Assembly: GCA_017534365.1 (NCBI GenBank)
Contig: JAFWCS010000212.1
Location: 1 to 7,334 of the forward strand
Length of the DNA stretch: 7,334 bases
Direction of reading: 5' to 3'
Source of the DNA: Clostridia bacterium
GTDB taxonomy: Bacteria > Bacillota > Clostridia > Oscillospirales > Acutalibacteraceae
Shown: positions 1 to 5,039 of the stretch, piece after piece
Numbering within the stretch: position 1 is the first letter of the stretch
Layout: each line of letters starts with the position of its first letter
Notes under the pieces: model-generated
Database searches by the model: none
Seen by the model: only the letters and a program-made list of their open reading frames with translations
Told to the model about the DNA's origin: nothing
Position numbers and translations under genes: made by a program

Positions 1-1
1 A

Positions 2-490
2 AACAACGTGAAGGCCTTCGCGCTCGGGCAGGCGCATCTGCGCCCCGCCGGCAAGGGCGCGACGCTCTTCTTTAAATGGGGACCCGGCGTGGGCTCGGCG
101 ATTCTTTCCAACGGCACGGTGCTTTCCGGCGCGGAGAGCGGACTGGCCGAGATCGGACACTACATTGTCCGGCCGGACGGCAAGCCCTGCCGCTGCGGGC
201 GCCGCGGCTGCCTGGAGGCGGAGGCCGCCGTCAACGGCGCGCCCTCCCCTGCCGTGATCGATACCGTCGCGCTGGCGCTGGCCAACACGGCGACGATCCT
301 CGAAGCGGACGGCGTCGTCTTCTTCGGCACGCAGTTTGCCGATCCCGCCGTGGCCGAAGCGCTCAAGGCGCGCATCCTGCATTATAATTCCACGCTGCCG
401 CCGGCAGCGGTGCTGACTGCACCGGAAAACGACCGGCTCGCCTACATCGGCCCCGCCGCGCTCTGCGCGGAGCGATTCTTTTTCGTCTGA
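2..490 (+). CDS. ROK-family protein (sugar-responsive repressor or pseudo-kinase), 3' part only
   Basis: The reading frame enters from the left edge and ends at TGA 488-490; 162 residues are visible. Numbering from the first full codon, NNVKAFALGQ (1-10) occupies the place of the ROK motif ND-x-N-A-x-A-L-G-E, GPGVG (27-31) that of the GTGIG phosphate loop, and E50-I-G-H53 with C63-R-C65-G-R-R-G-C70-L-E72 is the ROK zinc-binding signature (one His, three Cys), fully kept. The C-terminal GPAALCAERFF fits the usual Gly-Ala-Ala end of the fold. ROK proteins are either sugar kinases or, with an N-terminal winged helix, transcriptional repressors; that N-terminus lies outside the window. The catalytic Asp is replaced by Asn2 and the loop Thr by Pro28, so phosphotransfer is unlikely and a regulator of the downstream transporter and glucanase is the better guess. 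Only 90 residues follow the CLE motif, fewer than usual in the family. GTG at 8 is internal, not a start. Confidence 0.87.
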   Translation, partial: NNVKAFALGQAHLRPAGKGATLFFKWGPGVGSAILSNGTVLSGAESGLAEIGHYIVRPDGKPCRCGRRGCLEAEAAVNGAPSPAVIDTVALALANTATILEADGVVFFGTQFADPAVAEALKARILHYNSTLPPAAVLTAPENDRLAYIGPAALCAERFFFV

Positions 491-495
491 ACCGG

Positions 496-524
496 TTGCA
501 TTTTTTTACAAAGATTGCTATAAT
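496..524 (+). promoter_or_regulatory. Extended -10 promoter of the GPH transporter gene
   Basis: TATAAT at 519-524 is a perfect -10 box, preceded by TGC at 516-518 (extended -10 TGn). A weak -35, TTGCAT at 496-501, lies 17 bases upstream. Transcription would start near 531, leaving a leader of about 25 bases before the ATG at 556. An 8-base palindrome AACCGGTT (490-497) overlaps the ROK stop codon and the -35 and could be an operator, but it is short. Confidence 0.8.
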
Positions 525-555
525 AGAACCATAAATCATGGAAAGGGGTTTCTGC

Positions 556-1983
556 ATGGCAACCACGCAAAAAACCTACGGTATTACCATCAAAGATAAG
601 ATCGGCTATGCGCTCGGCGACGCCGGCGGTCTGCTGACTTTTTCGCTGATCGGCGCATTTCAGAACAAATTCTACACCGACGCCCTCGGCATCAGCCCGG
701 CCAAGATCGCCGTGCTGATCCTCATCGCCCGGATCTGGGACGCGATCAACGATCCCCTCTGGGGCGCGTTCATCCAGTCGCGCAGGCCGCGGCCGTCCGG
801 GCAGTTCCGCCCGTGGATCATCGGCTTCTCGATCCCGCTGGCGGTCTCCGCCGCGCTGATGTTCCTTAAGATCCCCGGCGTGAATTATCTGGCCTACGCC
901 TACATCACCTATATTCTTTACGGCATGATGTATACCGCGGTCAACATTCCCTACGGCTCGCTGGCCTCGGTCGTCACGAGCGACGAGTTGGAGCGCTCCT
1001 CCCTCTCGATGTGGCGCTCGATCGGCGCAGGCGTCGGCGGTCTGCCCGGCACCATCCTGCTGCCGATGATCGTCTACACCACCACCGGCAAATACGCCAA
1101 CGGCACGGATATCAAGGCGCTCGACGAAACGAAGCTGTTCTGGTGCGTGGTGATCCTTTCCGCCATTTCCGTTCTGGTCTATTTCCTGCACTACAAGCTG
1201 ACAAAAGAGCGCGTGGCGCCGCAAAAGAAAAAGAAGGACGAGAATTACAGCGCGATCGCGACCATCAAGGCGCTGCTGAAGAACCGCGCCTTCATCATGC
1301 TTTCGCTGGCCTCCATGCTGCTGATCGCTTTCCAGTTCTATTATCAGTCCGCTTACAACTACCTTTTCACCGATTATTTCGGCAAGCCCGGCTTCTACGC
1401 CTTCGTCACGATCTGCACCTACGGTCCGATGGCGATCTTCATCCCGATCATGAACAAGCTGATCCGGAAGTTCGGCAAAAAGGAGCTGTGCGCGGTCGGC
1501 ATGGCGTTTGCCGCCGTGGTGAACATCATCCTCTTTGCGCTGCGCGGCACGCCGCTGGCGCATAACCCGGTCGTCTTCCTCGTCTTCACCTTCTTCTCCG
1601 GCCTCGGCCAGACCTTCCTTGTGCTGGAAGTCTGGGCGCTGGTCATGGATACGATCGACTATCACGAGGTGCGCACCGGCAAGCGCGAGGAGGGCATGGC
1701 CTATGCCTTCTTCTCCTTCACCCGCAAGCTCGGCCAGACCCTCGCCGGCGTCGGCCTGAACGTGCTGCTGGCCGCCATCTCCTATGACGGCGAGCTCTCC
1801 AAGCAGGGCATCGCGCTGAGCGACGAAGTGCTCTCCAAGCTCTATGACATTTCCACGCTCGTGCCCGCGATCATGCTTGCGCTCATGGCCGTTCTGCTCT
1901 TTGTCGGCTACGATCTTTCCAAGAAAAAGCTCGTCACCGTGCACGAGGATCTGGAGAAGGTCCGCGCGGCGGAAGAAGCGTAA
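556..1983 (+). CDS. GPH-family (MelB-like) sugar:cation symporter
   Basis: An inner-membrane transporter of the major facilitator superfamily, glycoside-pentoside-hexuronide:cation symporter family, which imports oligosaccharides or glycosides with Na+ or H+. The 475 residues match the usual length (MelB is about 470). Visible signatures are KIGYALGDAGG (15-25); D62-A-I-N-D66-P, the acidic pair on helix II that binds the coupling cation in MelB; FRPWIIG (84-90) in the first cytoplasmic loop; a Lys-rich central loop (about 213-230, QKKKK); and the C-terminal-half motif MDTIDYHEVRTGKREEG (364-380). About twelve hydrophobic segments can be followed. ATG 556 is chosen over the in-frame ATG 538 because AAAGGGG (542-548) lies seven bases before it and 538 has no ribosome binding site and lies only a few bases after the predicted transcript start. 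The substrate cannot be read from sequence; the neighbouring GH16 gene makes beta-glucan oligosaccharides a reasonable guess. Confidence 0.95.
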   Translation: MATTQKTYGITIKDKIGYALGDAGGLLTFSLIGAFQNKFYTDALGISPAKIAVLILIARIWDAINDPLWGAFIQSRRPRPSGQFRPWIIGFSIPLAVSAALMFLKIPGVNYLAYAYITYILYGMMYTAVNIPYGSLASVVTSDELERSSLSMWRSIGAGVGGLPGTILLPMIVYTTTGKYANGTDIKALDETKLFWCVVILSAISVLVYFLHYKLTKERVAPQKKKKDENYSAIATIKALLKNRAFIMLSLASMLLIAFQFYYQSAYNYLFTDYFGKPGFYAFVTICTYGPMAIFIPIMNKLIRKFGKKELCAVGMAFAAVVNIILFALRGTPLAHNPVVFLVFTFFSGLGQTFLVLEVWALVMDTIDYHEVRTGKREEGMAYAFFSFTRKLGQTLAGVGLNVLLAAISYDGELSKQGIALSDEVLSKLYDISTLVPAIMLALMAVLLFVGYDLSKKKLVTVHEDLEKVRAAEEA

Positions 1984-1993
1984 CAAACACACA

Positions 1994-2030
1994 GACCCGC
2001 ACTGTCCTGCGACGGTGCGGGTCGTTTTTT
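1994..2030 (+). terminator. Intrinsic terminator after the transporter gene, abutting the GH16 ribosome binding site
   Basis: GACCCGCAC (1994-2002) pairs perfectly with GTGCGGGTC (2015-2023). The stem extends inward with one T-G wobble and three more pairs (2003-2006 with 2011-2014) to a CTGC tetraloop at 2007-2010. Six T follow at 2025-2030. It starts 10 bases after the transporter stop codon. The next base begins the AAGGAGGG ribosome binding site of the next gene, and no promoter is visible in between. Confidence 0.92.
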
Positions 2031-2038
2031 AAGGAGGG
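2031..2038 (+). promoter_or_regulatory. Strong ribosome binding site of the GH16 gene, directly behind a terminator
   Basis: AAGGAGGG lies six bases before ATG 2045 and fixes that start. It touches the T-tract of the preceding terminator, so any mRNA carrying it must have been read through the terminator or begin inside it. GGGTC at 2036-2040 repeats the GGGTC of the terminator's 3' arm (2019-2023) and could pair with the same GACCC (1994-1998), an alternative fold that would mask part of the site. Confidence 0.8.
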
Positions 2039-2044
2039 TCCGCC

Positions 2045-2983
2045 ATGCTGCCTGACTATCCGAAACGGCATCTTGACGCGCTGACCGCCCTGCCCGGGCT
2101 GGCGGGGCTGCTGCTGCGCGCGCTGTTCGCCGGCAATTTCCGTCGGATCGGAGCGCTGCTGCTCGTGCTGCCGCAGCTGCTCTTCAACGTCGTGGGCGAC
2201 ACGCCGATCACGCCTTACAAGGATCTGATCGATATGGATCGATTCACGCTCGTCTGGGCGGATGAATTCGATCACGGCTTTGACACGTCGATCTGGCAGG
2301 GGCACTACGTCTACGGCGCCGGCGACACGCAAAAGCGCGACACGGCGTACTGGAACCGCGACCAGGTCTCCTTCACCGAGGACGGATGCCTCGTGCTGAC
2401 CGTCGAATACAAGGAGGACGGCCCGGCCGGCGCGCAGTATTATTCCTACGGCATGGAAACGAATCCGAATAAAAACTACGACGGCGACCACGTCGGCTAC
2501 GCGCAGCTTTACGGCTATTTTGAGATCCGCTGCATCCTGCCCAAGGGCGTGGGGATCAATCCCGCCTTCTGGCTGCTGACGGACGGCATGTGGGCGGACG
2601 ATACGGACGGCGGCGTGACCGGCGCAGAAGTGGATGTTTTTGAAACCATGACCGATCAGCAGCCCGGCGACCGTTTCTACGGTTCGGTCTTTCACACGAT
2701 CCACGTGGACGCCTACGGCGACGCGCACCGGAAGGAACAGCAGGGCTGGTTTTACGCAAACAACCCCTATGAGGAATTCAACACCTACGGCGTGGCGTGG
2801 GATCCCGACGGCTACACCTTCTATATCAACGGCGTTGAAACGGCGCATACCGGTTTCGGCGGCGTGTGCGAAGTGCCGCTTTATCTGATTCTCTCCGTCG
2901 GCGTCGATGAACGGATCGCGCAGAACGGCGATCTGCCCGCAAAAATGATCGTCGATTACGTGCGCGCGTATCAATACAAATAA
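2045..2983 (+). CDS. GH16-family glycoside hydrolase (beta-glucanase/laminarinase-like), probably membrane-anchored
   Basis: A retaining endo-beta-glycanase of glycoside hydrolase family 16, a family that cleaves beta-1,3 or mixed-linkage glucans and some other polysaccharides. The catalytic motif is E195-V-D197-V-F-E200, the beta-bulge form (ExDxxE) typical of laminarinase-like members, with E195 the expected nucleophile and E200 the acid/base. Other landmarks are LVWADEFDH (69-77), GYFEIR (157-162), NPAFWLL (172-178), YGVAWDPDGYTFYING (248-263) and the final strand VDYVRAYQ (303-310). The 312 residues suit a single catalytic domain without extra binding modules. The first 51 residues are unusual: a hydrophobic stretch interrupted by Arg25, then NFRR (31-34), then an uncharged segment (35-50). 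No signal-peptidase site is evident, so Arg33-Arg34 inside and the catalytic domain outside as a signal anchor is the simplest reading. A start at Met64 would remove this segment but has a poorer ribosome binding site. The gene probably depends on read-through from the transporter gene. Confidence 0.93.
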   Translation: MLPDYPKRHLDALTALPGLAGLLLRALFAGNFRRIGALLLVLPQLLFNVVGDTPITPYKDLIDMDRFTLVWADEFDHGFDTSIWQGHYVYGAGDTQKRDTAYWNRDQVSFTEDGCLVLTVEYKEDGPAGAQYYSYGMETNPNKNYDGDHVGYAQLYGYFEIRCILPKGVGINPAFWLLTDGMWADDTDGGVTGAEVDVFETMTDQQPGDRFYGSVFHTIHVDAYGDAHRKEQQGWFYANNPYEEFNTYGVAWDPDGYTFYINGVETAHTGFGGVCEVPLYLILSVGVDERIAQNGDLPAKMIVDYVRAYQYK

Positions 2984-2987
2984 ACAG

Positions 2988-3016
2988 TAGACAAACCGCA
3001 AATTGTTCTGTATAAT
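2988..3016 (+). promoter_or_regulatory. Sigma-A-type promoter of the HerA-like ATPase gene
   Basis: TAGACA at 2988-2993 (five of six consensus bases) and TATAAT at 3011-3016 (perfect) are separated by exactly 17 bases. It begins five bases after the GH16 stop codon. Transcription would start near 3023, giving a leader of about 30 bases with the ribosome binding site GGAGGAAG at 3039-3046 before ATG 3052. No convincing terminator separates the GH16 gene from this promoter, so some co-transcription is possible. Confidence 0.88.
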
Positions 3017-3051
3017 AAGAATGTAATCAATCACGGACGGAGGAAGTTTTT

Positions 3052-4731
3052 ATGCTGAAAAACAATCTGATCTGGGTCGCGAACAACGACGCAGGCGAAC
3101 ATCTCTATCTGCTGCCGAAGATGGCGAACCGCCACGGCCTTGTCGCCGGCGCGACCGGCACGGGCAAAACCGTCACCCTCAAGGTGCTGGCCGAAACCTT
3201 CAGCGATCTGGGCGTGCCCGTCTTCATGGCGGACGTCAAGGGCGACGTGGCCGGCATGATGCTGCCCGGCGAAGACAACGAAGGGATGCAGAAGCGCATC
3301 GCGAAATTCGGCCTGGCAGAAGCGGGCTTCCACTACACCGGCTACCCCGTCACGCTCTGGGATCTCTTCGGCAAGCAGGGCATCCAGCTGCGCACGACGA
3401 TCTCCGAAATGGGTCCACTGCTGCTCGCGCGCATCCTCGGTCTGAACGAAACGCAGAGCAACATTCTCTCCATCGTCTTCAAGATCTGTGACGACAACAA
3501 TCTCCTGCTCATCGACACCAAGGATCTCAAGGCGGCGCTCGCCTATGTGGACGAACATGCTACTGAATTCGCTGCGGATTACGGCCGGATCAGCAGCGCT
3601 TCCGTGGGCGTGATCGTGCGCGCGATCGTGGCGCTCGAGAGCGAAGGCGCCGACGTCTTTTTCGGCGAGCCTGGCCTGAATATCGCCGACTGGCTGACGC
3701 AGGACTGCGGACGCGGCATGATCAATATTCTCGACAGCTCCTCGCTGATCAACAACGGCAAGCTCTATTCCACCTTCCTGCTCTGGCTGCTCAGTGAGCT
3801 GTTTGAGATGCTGCCCGAGGTCGGCGATCTGGACAAGCCGAAGCTCGTCTTCTTCTTCGACGAGGCGCATCTGCTCTTCAAAGAGACCTCCAAGGCGCTG
3901 CTGGACAAGATCGAGCAGGTGGTCAAGCTCGTGCGTTCCAAGGGTGTGGGCGTCTACTTCTGCACGCAGAATCCGCGCGATATCCCCGACGGCGTGCTCG
4001 CCCAGCTCGGCAACAAGATCCAGCACGGTCTGCGCGCCTACACGCCGACCGATCAGAAGGCCGTCAAGGCGGCGGCGCAGTCCTTCCGCGTCAATCCCGC
4101 GTTTGACACCTATGAAACGATCCTCAACCTCGGCACCGGCGAGGCGGTCGTCTCCTTCCTGGATGAGAAGGGCATCCCCACCGTGGCGGAGAAGGCCTAC
4201 ATCCTGCCGCCGCAGTGCCTGATGGCCGGCGTTTCGGATGCGGACCGCGACCGCGCGATCAAGAGCAGCCTGCTCTACAGCAAGTATTACACCGCCGTCG
4301 ACAACGATTCGGCGTATGAATTCCTTCAGCGCAAGGGCATCGCGGATGCGGAAGCGGCGGAAGAAGCCGCGCGCAAGGCTGCGGAGGAAAAGGAAGCCGC
4401 CCGGCAGCAGGCGCTTGCGGAGAAGGAAGCGGCCAGGCAGGCGGCAGCCGAAGAAAAGGCGGCAGCCAAGGCCGCCGCGCAGAAGGAAAAGGAAGAACTG
4501 AAAGCCAAAGAGAAGGCCGAAAAAGAGGCGCAGAAGGCCAAGGATAAGAAAAAGAAGGCCGTCAACAGCGCCGCGAAATCCGTCGGCAATTCCGTGGCCG
4601 GCACGGTCGGCCGCGAGGTCGGCAAGGCCGTCGGCTCCGGCTTCGGCAAATTCGGCAAGACCCTCGGCGGCAACCTCGGCGCCAGCCTCGGCCGCGGCCT
4701 GATCGGCACCCTGTTCGGGCTGAAGAAATAA
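3052..4731 (+). CDS. HerA-like P-loop ATPase, DUF853/YjgR family, with coiled-coil and glycine-zipper tail
   Basis: A cytosolic AAA-type ATPase of the HerA/FtsK superfamily, resembling Escherichia coli YjgR (DUF853), whose cellular role is not established. Near the N-terminus, LPKMANRHGLVAGATGTGKT (21-40) holds the family's MANRHG segment and the Walker A motif GATGTGKT (33-40). FMADVKGDVAG (58-68) is a second family hallmark. Walker B is LVFFFDEAH (265-273), with D270-E271 for magnesium and catalysis. TQNPRDIPD (305-313) is the probable sensor and DNA-translocase loop. From about 430 to 503 the protein becomes an Ala/Lys/Glu-rich charged helix, probably a coiled coil, and the last 50 residues carry Gly at four-residue spacing, ending RGLIGTLFGLKK. 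No nurA-like nuclease gene, the usual partner of archaeal HerA, is present in the window. At 559 residues it appears full length. GGAGGAAG at 3039-3046 supports the start. Confidence 0.94.
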   Translation: MLKNNLIWVANNDAGEHLYLLPKMANRHGLVAGATGTGKTVTLKVLAETFSDLGVPVFMADVKGDVAGMMLPGEDNEGMQKRIAKFGLAEAGFHYTGYPVTLWDLFGKQGIQLRTTISEMGPLLLARILGLNETQSNILSIVFKICDDNNLLLIDTKDLKAALAYVDEHATEFAADYGRISSASVGVIVRAIVALESEGADVFFGEPGLNIADWLTQDCGRGMINILDSSSLINNGKLYSTFLLWLLSELFEMLPEVGDLDKPKLVFFFDEAHLLFKETSKALLDKIEQVVKLVRSKGVGVYFCTQNPRDIPDGVLAQLGNKIQHGLRAYTPTDQKAVKAAAQSFRVNPAFDTYETILNLGTGEAVVSFLDEKGIPTVAEKAYILPPQCLMAGVSDADRDRAIKSSLLYSKYYTAVDNDSAYEFLQRKGIADAEAAEEAARKAAEEKEAARQQALAEKEAARQAAAEEKAAAKAAAQKEKEELKAKEKAEKEAQKAKDKKKKAVNSAAKSVGNSVAGTVGREVGKAVGSGFGKFGKTLGGNLGASLGRGLIGTLFGLKK

Positions 4732-4765
4732 AAGCCTTCAAGTAAAATAAGTTAATAGACAACAT

Positions 4766-4809
4766 GCCCGCCACGACACAGCCTGCGCTGCATCGTGGCG
4801 GGCTTTTTT
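4766..4809 (+). terminator. Strong intrinsic terminator after the HerA-like gene
   Basis: GCCCGCCACGA (4766-4776) pairs perfectly with TCGTGGCGGGC (4793-4803), eleven pairs, followed by six T (4804-4809). Inside, after a CA/CA internal loop, CAGC (4779-4782) pairs with GCTG (4787-4790) around a CTGC tetraloop. It begins 34 bases after the stop codon and should insulate the ATPase gene from the LRR gene. Confidence 0.95.
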
Positions 4810-4962
4810 ATCTGCAATTCGGATCAACACATTGATCCCCCGGCCCACGTTTCCCCCGTTTCACCCCGGCTGCGTCTGGTTTGCTTCAGGTTGAGATCCA
4901 CGGCCGTTTTCAATTGGGAAAGCCGTCTGTTTTCTTGATTGTTGATCCTCGCAAAATCCCTC

Positions 4963-4992
4963 TTGACACTATTATCCTAATTACGATATAAT
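4963..4992 (+). promoter_or_regulatory. Near-consensus sigma-A-type promoter of the LRR surface-protein gene
   Basis: TTGACA (4963-4968) and TATAAT (4987-4992) both match consensus perfectly, with an 18-base spacer that is AT-rich. Transcription would start near 5000, within a TAA repeat, leaving a leader of about 40 bases with AAGGAGGG (5024-5031) before ATG 5040. This is the best promoter in the window and predicts strong expression unless repressed. Confidence 0.92.
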
Positions 4993-5001
4993 AATAATAA
5001 T
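4989..5001 (+). repeat. TAA triplet microsatellite over the -10 box and predicted start point
   Basis: Four TAA units plus a T run from inside the TATAAT box to the predicted transcription start. Changes in unit number would not alter the -35/-10 spacing but would change the DNA between the -10 and the start point and could offer alternative -10 boxes. At four units the tract is short for a phase-variable repeat. Confidence 0.7.
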
Positions 5002-5039
5002 ATTCTTGATCCCGGATAAATTCAAGGAGGGTCTTACCC

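Larger units (their letters stand above)
4821..5012 (+). repeat. Cluster of four TTGATCC/GGATCAA motifs around the LRR gene promoter
   Basis: Exact copies lie at 4821-4827 (GGATCAA), 4832-4838 (TTGATCC), 4942-4948 (TTGATCC) and 5006-5012 (TTGATCC). The first two form a perfect 7-base inverted repeat with a CACA spacer. The third sits 14 bases upstream of the -35, and the fourth lies in the early leader. The arrangement resembles operator sites for a repressor, but no regulator is identified. The rest of this gene-free stretch, about 4840-4930, is C-rich and I see nothing else in it. Confidence 0.45.

Noticed and set aside
456..483. Hairpin CCGCGC-TCT-GCGCGG plus later T-run at the end of the ROK gene as a terminator
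   Set aside because: Eight bases separate the stem from a five-T run and it lies inside conserved coding sequence, so it is not a canonical terminator.
538..555. In-frame ATG at 538 as start of the transporter
   Set aside because: It lacks a ribosome binding site and lies only about seven bases after the predicted transcript start, whereas AAAGGGG precedes ATG 556 at good spacing.
442..1992. Long minus-strand open frame (516 codons) opposite the transporter gene
   Set aside because: It mirrors a clear GPH transporter. Its translation is a His/Arg/Asp/Gly-rich mix with no family motif, typical of antisense frames in GC-rich genes.
2234..2236. ATG at 2234 (Met64) as the GH16 start
   Set aside because: Its AAGGA is weaker and ten bases away, while ATG 2045 has AAGGAGGG at ideal spacing. 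Kept only as an alternative for the topology question.
1934..4026. Minus-strand open frames opposite the GH16 and HerA-like genes (1934-3034 and 3031-4026)
   Set aside because: Both lie opposite genes with recognisable catalytic motifs and show no domain signature of their own.
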